Origin: an uncultured Sphingomonas sp. | GTDB taxonomy: Bacteria; Pseudomonadota; Alphaproteobacteria; Sphingomonadales; Sphingomonadaceae | Reading direction: 5' to 3' | Length of the DNA stretch: 21,748 nt | Assembly (NCBI GenBank): GCA_946886645.1 | Contig: CAMPIY010000008.1 | Location: forward strand, 1-21,748 | Shown here: piece after piece, positions 1 through 9,000 of the stretch | Numbering within the stretch: the first letter of the stretch is position 1 | How the letters are laid out: every line of letters starts with the position of its first letter | Notes under the pieces: model-generated | The model's input: the letters and a program-made list of their open reading frames with translations, nothing else | The model's database searches: none | Told to the model about the DNA's origin: nothing | Translations under genes and position numbers: made by a program

Positions 1-1192
1 TGCGCTCGGCGGCCATGTCGAGCCAGCGGTGGAGGTGCGGATCGTCGGGGATCAGTTCCTTCACCTTGGCATCGGTCTTGGCGATGTCGGCCGGGTCGCC
101 CGACAGCGCCGCCCAGCGGAACGGGCCGACGCCGCGGCAGAAGAGCGGGCGGACATAGGCGGGCACGAAGCCGGGGAAGTCGAAGGCGTTGGCGACGCCC
201 TCGTTGAAAGCTTCCTGGCGAATGTTGTTGCCATAGTCGAACGTGGGCACGCCCATTTTCTGGAAGTCGAGCATGGCCTGGACATGGACCGCCATCGACT
301 TGCGCGCGGCGGCAGCGACTGTTTGGGGATCGCGTTCGCGCATCTCGGTCCATTGGGCGACGGACCAGCCGGCCGGGCAATAGCCGTTGGCGGGGTCGTG
401 GGCCGAAGTCTGGTCGGTGACCGCGTCGGGGCGGATTCCGCGCCGGACCATCTCGGGCAGGATTTCGGCGGCGTTACCGAGCAGGCCGACGCTGGTCGGC
501 TCGGTCGCCTTGGAGATAATCTCCAGCGCCTCGTCGATGCTGGTCGCGCGCTTGTCGACGTAGCGGGTTTCGAGCCGCTTCTCGATGCGGCTGTCCTGCA
601 CCTCGACGGCGATGCAGTGCGCCCCGGCCATCACCGCGGCGAGCGGCTGCGCCCCGCCCATGCCGCCGAGCCCGCCGGTCAAAATCCACTTGCCCTTGAG
701 GTCACCGCCATAATGCTGGCGGCCCATTTCGACGAAGGTTTCGTAGGTGCCCTGGACGATGCCTTGGCTGCCGATGTAGATCCAGCTGCCGGCCGTCATC
801 TGGCCGTACATCATCAGCCCCTTGCGATCGAGTTCGTTGAATTTCTCCCAAGTCGCCCAATGGGGGACGAGGTTGGAGTTGGCGAGCAGGACGCGGGGCG
901 CATCCTTGTGGGTGCGGAACACGCCAACGGGCTTGCCCGACTGGATGAGCAGCGTCTGGTCTTCCTCAAGCCGCTCCAGCGTCTCGACGATCTTGTCGTA
1001 GGCCGCCCAGTTGCGCGCGGCGCGGCCGATGCCGCCATAGACGACCAGGCTCTGCGGGTCCTCGGCGACCTCATCGTCGAGATTGTTCATCAGCATGCGG
1101 ACCGCAGCCTCGGTGGTCCACTGCCTGGCCTTGATGTCGGAGCCGGTGCGCGCCCTGATATGGCGGCTATTGTCGCGTCGGTCGGTGCTCAT
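1..1192 (-). CDS. hutU: Urocanate hydratase (3' end beyond window)
   Basis: Urocanate hydratase (urocanase) converts urocanate to 4-imidazolone-5-propionate using tightly bound NAD+, the second step of histidine catabolism in the cytoplasm. Translating the minus strand from the ATG at 1192-1190 gives an unbroken frame that runs off the window edge. It begins [10 protein letters not shown] and continues through segments typical of the family: [13 protein letters not shown] near residue 48, the Gly-rich NAD-binding [10 protein letters not shown] near residue 172, and [12 protein letters not shown] near residue 349. About 397 residues are visible; the family is usually about 555, so roughly the last 160 lie to the left of base 1. 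The Shine-Dalgarno is weak (GGGA). The gene is divergent from the CDP-alcohol phosphatidyltransferase gene, and hutI lies 826 bp upstream on the same strand rather than in a tight operon. The identification is secure. Confidence 0.97.
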   Translation of the reverse strand, partial: MSTDRRDNSRHIRARTGSDIKARQWTTEAAVRMLMNNLDDEVAEDPQSLVVYGGIGRAARNWAAYDKIVETLERLEEDQTLLIQSGKPVGVFRTHKDAPRVLLANSNLVPHWATWEKFNELDRKGLMMYGQMTAGSWIYIGSQGIVQGTYETFVEMGRQHYGGDLKGKWILTGGLGGMGGAQPLAAVMAGAHCIAVEVQDSRIEKRLETRYVDKRATSIDEALEIISKATEPTSVGLLGNAAEILPEMVRRGIRPDAVTDQTSAHDPANGYCPAGWSVAQWTEMRERDPQTVAAAARKSMAVHVQAMLDFQKMGVPTFDYGNNIRQEAFNEGVANAFDFPGFVPAYVRPLFCRGVGPFRWAALSGDPADIAKTDAKVKELIPDDPHLHRWLDMAAER

Positions 1193-1321
1193 TTCGATCC
1201 CGTGAATGAGGAGGTCGGGCCGCCTCTAGCGGCTGAGGGGCCGAGGCCCAAGCGGCAAACGGCAATCGCCGCACTGAACCAATTGGCGATCTGTGATTTG
1301 ATATGACAGTTTGTTTACGCC
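1193..1321. promoter_or_regulatory. Divergent intergenic region hutU / CDP-alcohol phosphatidyltransferase
   Basis: This 129-bp gap must carry the start signals for both divergent genes. It contains the perfect palindrome CCAATTGG (1279-1286) and an ATCGCC/GGCGAT inverted repeat (1265-1270 and 1285-1290) that partly overlaps it, a candidate operator. I could not assign a convincing -35/-10 pair to either strand. The classic gammaproteobacterial HutC-type TGTATATACA site is not present. Confidence 0.4.
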
Positions 1322-2017
1322 ATGGCGCGTTCGAACCTATTCGAGGAGCCCCGATTGACCCCGCCCCAGCCGCTGGCTCGAATCCAGGAGAATCTGCTCG
1401 CGGTGCAGGAACGGCGGCTTCTCAACTGGATCTGCCCGCGGCTGCCGATGTGGGTGACGCCCGACAAGCTGACCGTCCTGGCGCTGTTCGGCGCGGTGAT
1501 GATCCTGACGGGCTATGTCGGCAGCATCGTCGGACGCAACTGGCTATGGCTGTCGGTCGCCGGATATTTCGTGCACTGGTTCGGGGATTCGCTGGACGGA
1601 AGCTTGGCGCGCTGGCGCTCGATCGAACGGCCCCGCTACGGCTATTTCGTCGACCATAGCGCCGACGTGCTGGGCGCGCTGCTCATCCTGATAGGACTGG
1701 GGGTCAGCCCCTATATCCGGCTCGATGTCGCGCTGATCGCCCTGGCCGGCTATTATATGTTGGCAGCCCACAGCTTCCTGTCGGCGCGCGTCGCGGGAGA
1801 GTTGAAGCTGACCTATGTCGCGGCGGGGCCGACCGAGCTTCGGGTGATCCTGATTGCGCTGACTATTTCGATGTACGCAATTGGCACCAACGAGCCGCAG
1901 TTCGAGGGCCTTGGCGCGTTCGACCTGTTCGTCGGCACGGTCGGCGCTGTGCTGGTCGTCGTCTTTCTGTTCCAGACGATAGCGATGGTCCGCAGGCTGG
2001 CGCGGCAGGGGGAATAG
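1322..2017 (+). CDS. CDP-alcohol phosphatidyltransferase family membrane protein
   Basis: A polytopic inner-membrane enzyme predicted to transfer a phosphatidyl or other phospho-alcohol group from a CDP-alcohol donor. The family signature D-x2-DG-x2-AR-x9-G-x3-D-x3-D is complete: D89, D92, G93, A96, R97, G107, D111 and D115, the residues that bind metal and CDP. Hydrophobic segments flank it (roughly 52-85, 113-135, 140-155, 170-190 and 200-222), giving about six membrane spans. The acceptor alcohol cannot be read from the sequence, so no gene symbol is given. Start choice is uncertain: the ATG at 1322 has no clear ribosome site, whereas an in-frame TTG at 1355 is preceded six bases away by GAGGAG (1343-1348) and may be the true start, giving 220 residues. 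The stop codon abuts the hutI stop on the other strand with no spacer. The gene sits between hutU and hutI, but no link to histidine degradation is evident. Confidence 0.88.
   Translation: MARSNLFEEPRLTPPQPLARIQENLLAVQERRLLNWICPRLPMWVTPDKLTVLALFGAVMILTGYVGSIVGRNWLWLSVAGYFVHWFGDSLDGSLARWRSIERPRYGYFVDHSADVLGALLILIGLGVSPYIRLDVALIALAGYYMLAAHSFLSARVAGELKLTYVAAGPTELRVILIALTISMYAIGTNEPQFEGLGAFDLFVGTVGAVLVVVFLFQTIAMVRRLARQGE
1343..1357 (+). promoter_or_regulatory. Shine-Dalgarno GAGGAG before an alternative TTG start
   Basis: GAGGAG at 1343-1348 lies six bases before an in-frame TTG at 1355-1357. This is a much better initiation context than that of the upstream ATG at 1322, so the phosphatidyltransferase may begin at LTPPQPLARI rather than MARSNLF. 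Confidence 0.5.
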
Positions 2018-3232
2018 CTACCCCTCGCCCCCAAAAATTCGTCGTTCCGGCCCGGGCATGCCCACCCAGTAACCCAGCTCTGACAACTCGCTCACCCGCC
2101 AGACACAGAGGTCGGCGGCCTTGCCGGCTTCGATCGAGCCGACTTCATGCGCCAACCCAAGCGCTCGGGCGGCGTTGATGGTCATGCCGGCGATCGCTTC
2201 CTCGGGCGTCAGGCCGAACAGGGTGCAGGCCATGTTCATCACCAGCTGCGGGTTGAGCAGCGGCGACGTGCCGGGGTTGCAGTCGCTGGCGATGGCGATC
2301 GGGACGCCCGCGTCGCGCAGCAGGTCGACCGGCGGCTTCTTCTTTTCATTGAGCGCGTAGAAAGCGCCGGGGAGCAGCACCGCGACGGTCCCCGCGGCCG
2401 CCATGGCTTTCGTGCCGGCGGCGTCGAGATGTTCGAGATGGTCGGCCGACAGCGCCTTGTAGCGCGCGGCCAATTCGGCGCCCTTCTGGTTCGACAGCTG
2501 CTCAGCGTGGAGACGGACCGGGAGGCCGTTGGCGCGGGCGGCTGTGAAGACGCGCTCGACCTCTGCCGGCGTGAAGGCGATGGATTCGCAGAAGGCGTCA
2601 ACCGACGAGGCGAGACCGGCCTTGGCGACGGCGGGGATCATCTCCTCCGCGATCATCTTCACATAGGCGTCGCGCGCTGGGCCTTCTTTCGCCTCGGGCG
2701 GGAACGCGTGGGCGGCGAGCAAAGTGGTGACAATCCGCACCGGCTCGTCGCGGCCGATGACGCGGGCCGCGTTGAGGAGCCGCATCTCGGAGGCTGTGTC
2801 GAGGCCGTAGCCCGACTTGATCTCGAGGGTGGTGACGCCGCCCCGCATCAGCGCGTGGAGGCGGCGGCGGGCGCTTTGCTGGAGCTCGTCGGATGAGGAG
2901 GCTTTAGTGGCGGCGACGGTCGAGGCGATACCGCCGCCTGCCTTCGCGATTTCCTCATAGGTCGCGCCGGCGCGGCGCATCGCATGTTCGTTGGCGCGCG
3001 TGCCGCCGAAGACGAGGTGCGTGTGGCAATCGACCAGCCCCGGCGTGATCCAGGCGCCGCCGACGGCGGTGATTTCCTTCGCGCGGAAGCCGGCCATTTC
3101 AGTGCGCTTGCCGACGCGGACGATGCGGCCGTCGGAAATGCCGATAGCGGCGTTGGGGAAGAGGCCGAGCGGGTTGCCGGGCTGGGCGACCATCGTCGCG
3201 ACGTGGCAGTCGGTGATCAGGCGGTCCCACAT
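2018..3232 (-). CDS. hutI: Imidazolonepropionase
   Basis: Imidazolonepropionase hydrolyses 4-imidazolone-5-propionate to N-formimidoyl-L-glutamate, the third step of histidine degradation, in the cytoplasm. The 404-residue length matches the family. It is an amidohydrolase-superfamily metalloenzyme: DCHTHLVFGGTRANEH gives the H70-x-H72 metal pair, LHAEQLS supplies H242 and E244, SADHLEHL contains H265, and IASDCNPGTSP supplies D317. These correspond to the zinc/iron ligands and catalytic residues known for HutI. The ATG start at 3232 gives MWDRLITDCHVATM, which looks like the usual N-terminus. It is divergent from hutG (40 bp between start codons) and convergent with the phosphatidyltransferase gene, the two stop codons being adjacent. 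Because that gene lies in between on the other strand, hutI and hutU are not a simple operon unless transcription reads through antisense. Confidence 0.97.
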   Translation of the reverse strand: MWDRLITDCHVATMVAQPGNPLGLFPNAAIGISDGRIVRVGKRTEMAGFRAKEITAVGGAWITPGLVDCHTHLVFGGTRANEHAMRRAGATYEEIAKAGGGIASTVAATKASSSDELQQSARRRLHALMRGGVTTLEIKSGYGLDTASEMRLLNAARVIGRDEPVRIVTTLLAAHAFPPEAKEGPARDAYVKMIAEEMIPAVAKAGLASSVDAFCESIAFTPAEVERVFTAARANGLPVRLHAEQLSNQKGAELAARYKALSADHLEHLDAAGTKAMAAAGTVAVLLPGAFYALNEKKKPPVDLLRDAGVPIAIASDCNPGTSPLLNPQLVMNMACTLFGLTPEEAIAGMTINAARALGLAHEVGSIEAGKAADLCVWRVSELSELGYWVGMPGPERRIFGGEG

Positions 3233-3272
3233 GATTTCTGGAATCGCGGGACGAAGCTGCTAGGTCAAGCGC

Positions 3273-4157
3273 ATGAGCAACGGCTGGCCCAATCTTTCCG
3301 ATTTGATTGTCGACAAGGGGACGCAAGCGCCGGTCGGGCTGGTCGGTGCACCGCTGGCCGCCGGGTCGGTGACGCCGGGGCGGTGCGACCTGGCGCCGGG
3401 CTTGTTACGGGCCACGTTGCGCCGCATGGGTCGGTACGATGTCGAGACGGGCAAGGAGCTGCAAAGCCTTGTCGCCGATCATGGCGATGTGCTGGTCGAG
3501 GGATTGAGCATCGAGGAAGCGACCCAGCCGATTATCGATGCCGCGGCGGCGAGCGTGGCGCGGCATGCGCTGACCCTGCTGGTCGGCGGGAATAATGCGG
3601 TGACTCGGCCCGGCGTTCATGCGCTCGGCCTGCCGCTGGACAGGGCCGGCTTGATCACGCTCGACGCGCATTTCGACATGCGCGACCTGAGCCGGGGATT
3701 GGGCAACGGCAATCCCGTGCGAGCCCTTCGCCAGGACGGGCTGCCGGGGAAGAATATCGCCCAGGTCGGCCTCGCGCCTTTTGCCAACAGCGCGGAGATG
3801 CATCGCGACGCGGTCGAGGGCGGGCATCTGGTCGTGACCATCGGCGAGGTTCGTGGCGGCGGGATTGCGCAGGCGATCGAAAGCGCCCTGACCCATGTGT
3901 CGCATTGCGAGGCGATCGTCGTCGATTGCGACATCGACGTGATCGATCGCAGCCAGTTTGCGGGCGCACCGGGAGCTCGGCCGGGCGGGATGGCTGCTCA
4001 TGACTTTTTCGCCGCGGTGCGGATGCTGACCACCGAATCGAAGGTGCGGCTCATCGACCTGACCGAATGGGACCCGCCGCTCGATTCGACCGACCTCAGC
4101 GCCCTGACCGCCGCCCGCTGGATGGCGGAGTGCCTGGCCGGATTCGAGTCTCGCTAG
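3273..4157 (+). CDS. hutG: Formimidoylglutamase, arginase/ureohydrolase fold
   Basis: Predicted to hydrolyse N-formimidoyl-L-glutamate to glutamate and formamide, the last step of the four-enzyme hut pathway; context next to hutI supports this. The 294-residue protein has the ureohydrolase motifs: LDAHFD (D131, H133, D135), VDCDIDVID (D220 and D222) and [10 protein letters not shown] with the conserved Glu. The first motif is unusual: arginases have GGDHS, whose His binds one manganese, but here it reads GGNNA (residues 105-109), so that ligand is Asn. This could be a family variant among formimidoylglutamases or mean altered metal content. The ATG at 3273 has only a weak ribosome site. It is divergent from hutI. 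A different amidino substrate within the ureohydrolase family is possible, but the neighbourhood makes HutG most likely. Confidence 0.88.
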   Translation: MSNGWPNLSDLIVDKGTQAPVGLVGAPLAAGSVTPGRCDLAPGLLRATLRRMGRYDVETGKELQSLVADHGDVLVEGLSIEEATQPIIDAAAASVARHALTLLVGGNNAVTRPGVHALGLPLDRAGLITLDAHFDMRDLSRGLGNGNPVRALRQDGLPGKNIAQVGLAPFANSAEMHRDAVEGGHLVVTIGEVRGGGIAQAIESALTHVSHCEAIVVDCDIDVIDRSQFAGAPGARPGGMAAHDFFAAVRMLTTESKVRLIDLTEWDPPLDSTDLSALTAARWMAECLAGFESR

Positions 4158-4168
4158 GAAAACGGATT

Positions 4169-4180
4169 CCCCAATTGGGG
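4169..4180. repeat. 12-bp perfect palindrome CCCCAATTGGGG
   Basis: A self-complementary 12-mer lies 12 bases after the hutG stop and before the tpsB promoter region. There is no T-run after it, so it is not an intrinsic terminator. It shares its CCAATTGG core with the palindrome at 1279-1286 on the other side of the hut locus, so a protein-binding site is possible. Confidence 0.5.
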
Positions 4181-4202
4181 CAATGGCCTGTGACCATAAT
4201 AT
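4175..4202 (+). promoter_or_regulatory. Possible promoter of the tpsB-tpsA-CHAT operon
   Basis: TTGGGG (4175-4180) and TAATAT (4197-4202), separated by 16 bases, resemble a sigma70-type promoter. They lie just upstream of the inverted repeats that precede tpsB. Start would be near 4209, leaving a leader of about 100 bases. This is read by eye only and the -35 match is imperfect; the -35 box also overlaps the CCCCAATTGGGG palindrome, which would suit repressor control. Confidence 0.35.
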
Positions 4203-4203
4203 G

Positions 4204-4250
4204 ACGTGAGAGATTGACTCACGTTAAGTAAAGTTTCACCAAATTTAACG
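4204..4250 (+). promoter_or_regulatory. Overlapping inverted repeats in the tpsB leader
   Basis: Two perfect inverted repeats share bases. ACGTGAG (4204-4210) pairs with CTCACGT (4218-4224) across a 7-base gap, and CGTTAA (4222-4227) pairs with TTAACG (4245-4250) across a 17-base gap. Because CGT at 4222-4224 belongs to both, the two hairpins would exclude each other in RNA; alternatively they are two dimeric regulator sites in DNA. There is no gene in 4158-4309. Confidence 0.5.
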
Positions 4251-4309
4251 CGTGGGGGCGCGCGTTCGATTCCGGCCGAGTCCCCCGCGCGTGCGTAAAA
4301 GGGGCGACG

Positions 4310-6022
4310 ATGGGGATTACGAACAGGACCTGCCGGTCGGTGCCGGCGCTTCTCTTGGCATCTTCGGCGCTGCTGTCGCCAATTCCGGCAACCGCCCAGT
4401 CGGTGGCCCCAACCCGCGATGAGCTAAGCAATATCGCCAAGCCCGAGGCGCCGCCGCGCCCGAGCCTGAACGTTGTCGGGGGGATCGAGCGTTCGCCCTG
4501 CCCGCTGGCCGACCCGCGCTTCGCCGATGTGAAGGTGACGATCAGCGAGGTCCAGTTCAACGGACTGAAGGGCGCCACGCCCGAGGAGATGCGTGCCGCC
4601 TGGTCGCCGTTCGCCGGGCGCGAGCAGCCCGTGTCGGTCCTGTGCGAAATCCGCGACGCGGCCGCCACCATCCTCCGCGACAAGGGCTATCTGGCCGCCG
4701 TCCAGGTGCCGACGCAGCGGATCGAGAATGGCGTCGTCACGATGGAGACGCTTTATGCCCGCGTCACGACGGTGCGCGCGCGCGGGCAGACCGACGGGGC
4801 CGAGGCCAAGCTTGCCGGCTATCTGAACAAGCTGACCGAGGACGAATATTTCGACCGGAACAAGGCCGAGCGCTACCTGCTGCTGGCGCGCGACATTCCC
4901 GGCTACAACGTCCAGTTGACGCTGAAGCCGGCCGGCACCGGGCCGGGCGAACTGATCGGCGAGGTGGCGGTGCTCCGGCGGCGCTATTCGCTCGACGCGA
5001 CGGTCCAGAACCTCGCCGCGCAGGAGACGGGGCGCTGGGGCGGGCAGGTTCGCGGGCAGCTCTATGGCCTGACCGGCCTGGGCGACGTGACCACGCTCGC
5101 CTTCTACTCCACCGCCGATTTCAAGGAGCAGAAGATCCTGCAGCTGGGGCATAGCTTCCGCCCCGGTTCGGAAGGCCTGGTGATCGACGGGCAGTTTACC
5201 TACGCCTGGACCAAGCCGGACATCGACGCGCCGGACGCGGCGCCCGACCTCAAGGCCAAGACGCTGTTCTGGACGATCGGCGCGCGATACCCGCTGAAGC
5301 GCACGCAATCGTCGAACCTATGGGTCGGCGGCGGTTTCGATTTCGTCGACCAGAAGGTGCATTTCTTCGTGCCGCTTTCGCGCGACAAGCTTCGCGTGCT
5401 GTGGCTGCGCGGTGAGTGGGACGCGGTCGACCTCTCCTCCCGTCGTCCGGCATGGAAAGCCAATGCGCTGCTCGAGCTGCGCAAGGGCCTCAACATCTTC
5501 GACGCATCGGAAAGCGACGACGCGGTCGGACCGAGCCGGGCCGACGGCGACGCGACCGCGACGGTTATCCGCGCCGCCGCCCAAGGTGAGCTGGCGCTTG
5601 GCCGGGACTTCGCGATCGCCCTTTCTCCCCGCGCCCAATATGCGTTCGACCCACTGCTCTCGTTCGAGGAATTCACGGCGGGCAATTACACGATTGGCCG
5701 CGGCTATGAGCCCGCCACACTGGGCGGCGACAGCGGCGTTGGCCTGACCGCCGAGCTTCGCGGGCCGCGGATGATGCCGATCGCCCGGTCGCAGCTCAGT
5801 ATGCAGCCTTACTTGTTCGGCGACGCCGCCTGGGTCTGGAACAAGAATGACGGGATGGGCGCGCAGCATTTGAAATCGGCCGGCGGCGGAATCCGCGCCG
5901 AGCTGGGCGACCGGTTCCGCTTCGACGGAACCCTGGCCGTGCCGCTGGAAAAGACAGGATTTGAGAACCGCAAGGGGGATGTCCGCATGCTGGTCACGCT
6001 GACGGCCCGCATCCTTCCCTAG
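4310..6022 (+). CDS. Two-partner secretion outer-membrane transporter (TpsB, ShlB/FhaC/HecB family)
   Basis: Outer-membrane Omp85-superfamily pore that recognises the TPS domain of its partner exoprotein in the periplasm and threads it to the cell surface. The 570-residue product starts with a Sec signal peptide (probable cut after A29 in PATA-QS). Residues about 74-157 (start VKVTISEVQFNGL, ending before RARGQ) look like a POTRA domain of the ShlB type, followed by a second, weaker POTRA up to about 225. The rest is a 16-strand-type beta-barrel, alternating hydrophobic and polar with aromatic girdles. The hallmark loop-6 motif is present as IGRGY (G463-R464-G465-Y466), matching the VRGY of FhaC. 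The protein ends TARILP rather than in the more usual terminal aromatic residue. The start has a good ribosome site, AAGGGG at 4299-4304. It is 11 bases upstream of its presumed substrate gene. Confidence 0.93.
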   Translation: MGITNRTCRSVPALLLASSALLSPIPATAQSVAPTRDELSNIAKPEAPPRPSLNVVGGIERSPCPLADPRFADVKVTISEVQFNGLKGATPEEMRAAWSPFAGREQPVSVLCEIRDAAATILRDKGYLAAVQVPTQRIENGVVTMETLYARVTTVRARGQTDGAEAKLAGYLNKLTEDEYFDRNKAERYLLLARDIPGYNVQLTLKPAGTGPGELIGEVAVLRRRYSLDATVQNLAAQETGRWGGQVRGQLYGLTGLGDVTTLAFYSTADFKEQKILQLGHSFRPGSEGLVIDGQFTYAWTKPDIDAPDAAPDLKAKTLFWTIGARYPLKRTQSSNLWVGGGFDFVDQKVHFFVPLSRDKLRVLWLRGEWDAVDLSSRRPAWKANALLELRKGLNIFDASESDDAVGPSRADGDATATVIRAAAQGELALGRDFAIALSPRAQYAFDPLLSFEEFTAGNYTIGRGYEPATLGGDSGVGLTAELRGPRMMPIARSQLSMQPYLFGDAAWVWNKNDGMGAQHLKSAGGGIRAELGDRFRFDGTLAVPLEKTGFENRKGDVRMLVTLTARILP

Positions 6023-6028
6023 GAGGTG
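6021..6028 (+). promoter_or_regulatory. Strong ribosome-binding site for tpsA overlapping the tpsB stop
   Basis: AGGAGGTG lies five bases before the tpsA ATG and shares AG with the tpsB stop codon TAG (6020-6022). Ribosomes finishing tpsB sit over this site, so the two genes are probably translationally coupled. The near-perfect match predicts high tpsA expression relative to its transporter. Confidence 0.85.
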
Positions 6029-6033
6029 TAACG

Positions 6034-9000
6034 ATGACGCGTACCCTGAACCCGCTTCGCAACAGCCGGACCAGTTGCTCAGTCCTCGCCCTGGCGGCGG
6101 TCATGGCCTTCGGCGCCACGCCGGCCCAGGCCCAGTTCGTCGGGACGATCGACAGTTCGGCGGGCATCGACACGGTCAACAGCACCAACAGCAATTTGAT
6201 CATCACCGGCCAGCAGGCGGTGATCAACTGGACTGCGAACGCCACGCCCAGCGGCGGCCAGATCGATTTCCTGCCCGAAGGCAACAGCGCGACCTTCAGC
6301 AGCGGAAGCGACTTCGCGGTGCTGAACCGCATTACGCCGGGCACAGCCGGGAATGCCATCTTCATGGGCGGCAACATCAGTTCGTTCGCCGGCGACTTCA
6401 CCGGCGGCACCGTCTATTTCTATAGCCCCAACGGAATCATCATCGGCCAGAACGCGTCGATCAACGTCGGATCGCTGGGCCTGACCACGCTGCCGATCGC
6501 CGATGACGGCGAGGGCAACTGGATGACCGATTTTGGCGGGTCGAACCCGAAGGTCGTGTTCGGCCAGGCGACCAACCCGAACAGCTTCATCCGCACCGAA
6601 ACGGTGATTGATGGTTCGATCAACGCCAATGGCGCCGGCAACTATGTCGCGCTCGTCGCGCCCGTCATCAATCACCGCGGCACGATCCGCACGGACGGCG
6701 GGGCGGCGCTGGTCGCGGCCGAAGCGGCATCGATCACCTTCTCCGATTCCGGACTTTATAACATCGAAGTCACGACCGGGTCCGAGGCGCTCCAGTCGCT
6801 GACGGTCAACGGCGGCAAGATCATGCGGAACAGCGAGGCGATCGGCGGCGACCGTCACGCCTACCTGGTCGCGGTGCCCAAGAACGACGTGACGACGATG
6901 CTGATCATGGGCGGGGCAGAGCTTGGGTTCGATATTGCGGGATCGGCGGGCGTCGAAGGCAATACGGTCGTGCTCAACGCCGGATTCAATACGGTGGACG
7001 AGTTTGGTTTCACCTATTTGCCCGACACGGCCGGTAACCTGACAATCGACAACGCCAGCTTCACCAGCAACGTCGAGACCATCGCCCACGGCGACACCCA
7101 GATATCGACCAATAGCGGCCCGACCAGTTTCAGCGGCAACCTCGACATCACCAATGACTTCACCGCCTTCGTCGGGGCGACCACCAACGACCTAACGATC
7201 GGTGGCGATCTCGATATCCACACATTCTACCTTTGGAGTGTATTCGACCAGCCCAGCATCAGTTTGTGGGCTGGCGCCGGCGCGACGCTGTCCACCGGCA
7301 ATGTGGACCTGCGCGCGAACACGCAGGGGTCGAACGCTCCCGATGAATTCAGTCCGGGCGAAAGCGTCACTGGCGGAACGATCAACATTACCGCCAACGA
7401 CGGCGGTCAACTGGTTGTCAACGGCAGCCTGTACGGCGAAGCCAACGGAACGGGCGGCTCAACGGGTAACTTCGGCGGCATCGGCGGAGATGGAACGGGC
7501 GGCACGATCAACGTCAGCGCGATTGGCACCGGATCGTCGATCAGCGCGGGGACGACGGAACTCTACGCCTATGGAAATGGCGGGTCGACCAGCGAGTGCC
7601 TGTCCTGCGACATTTCCGGTGGCATCGGCCATGGCGGGACGATCAACGTCCAGCTCGGCCAGGGTGCAACCTCGATGACTTTCGGCCCACTCAATACGTG
7701 GGCGATCGGTACTGGAGGCTATGGCGCCGGGGGCGATGGCGGCGACGGCATTGGCGGCACGTCCAACCTGTCGATCGGCGGCGGAAGCACGCTGACCGTC
7801 AACGGCAACTACTTCAACTTCGCCGACGGCGGCGGCGGCGGGGCCGAAGGCGCGGGCAATGCGGGCGACGGGCATGGAGGGTCCGCAGCGCTCTTCTCCA
7901 CGGCCGGTGGAGGTCAGATTTTCTTCAAGGGCGCCAATAGCTACATTACCGCCGACGCCGGCGGCGGCGCGGCAACGGGCACCGGCGATGGTGGAGACGC
8001 GTTCACCGGGAGCGCCAGCATAAATGTCACCAACACCGCGATCAACGTCGCCAATGCCGCGCAGACCCAGCCGTTCGGACAGCTCTACGTCAAGTCGGAT
8101 GCCTTTGGCGGCGCCTCGGCAGCCGGCGCGGGCGGATCGGCGGACGCCAGCACCGGCCCCGTTTCGATAACGCTTGGCGCCGGATCCAGCCTGGCCGCCG
8201 GCCGGCTAATCGTGACCGAGGCGAATGCCACCGGCGGCAATGGAGTCAGCGGCGGCGCGGCGAAGGGCGGCGTTGCCAGCATAAATGTCGATGGCGGCGG
8301 AACCCTGAGCGGCAACACCAGCCAGTTTGCGGTCGCGATCGGCGGCACGGGCACCACCGGACCAGGCGGCGATGCCACCGGCGGGACGGCGTGGCTCAAT
8401 GTCAACGGGGGCACAGCCGTCCCCGCCGATTATCTGGCCGATGCGTCGGCCACAGGCGGCAATTCGACGAGCGGCGGCGGCGGCAATGCCGTGGGCGGGC
8501 TGGCCCGCGTGCTGGTTCTGGCCGGAACGGCGAATTTCGGCGACCTCACAATCCGTGCCAATGCGACCGGCGGTAGCACGACTGACGGTAGCGGCGGCAA
8601 CGCTCAGTCAGGCAGGGCTCGCCTCTTCGCAGATGGCGGTGATGTGATCGTTGGCTCTGACCTCACCCTCGAATCGATTTCGACTGGCGGCAATGGTGCC
8701 ATCGGCGGCGACGCTATTGCCTTCATCGGCACCAACCCGCTGGCAACTGCGTTGTCAGACGCCCGCGTGGTTGCGGGCAATGGCAGCATTGCGGTGACGG
8801 GCTCAACCTCGCTTGACGCCAGCGCGTTCGGTGGAGCGGGGTCCAACGGCGGCGCGGGCGGCGACGCCAGCGCAGGTTATGCTACGGTGCATGCGCTCAA
8901 CCGCAATGCCGGCGAGGGCACGGTCACACTGGACGGGCTGCAGATTAGCGCCGACGCGACCGGCGGTAACGGCGGCAGCGGGACCAGTGGCGTCAGCGGA

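Noticed and set aside
29..1306. Plus-strand 425-codon open frame over the first 1.3 kb
   Set aside because: It lies antisense to hutU, whose minus-strand translation is unmistakable; its composition (runs of Gly/Arg/Asp/Ala) is that of a high-GC shadow frame.
4251..4295. GC-rich blocks GGGGGCGCGCG and CCCCCGCGCG before tpsB as a terminator hairpin
   Set aside because: The two blocks are not reverse complements of each other (they are mirror-like), so they cannot form the stem, and there is no T-run.
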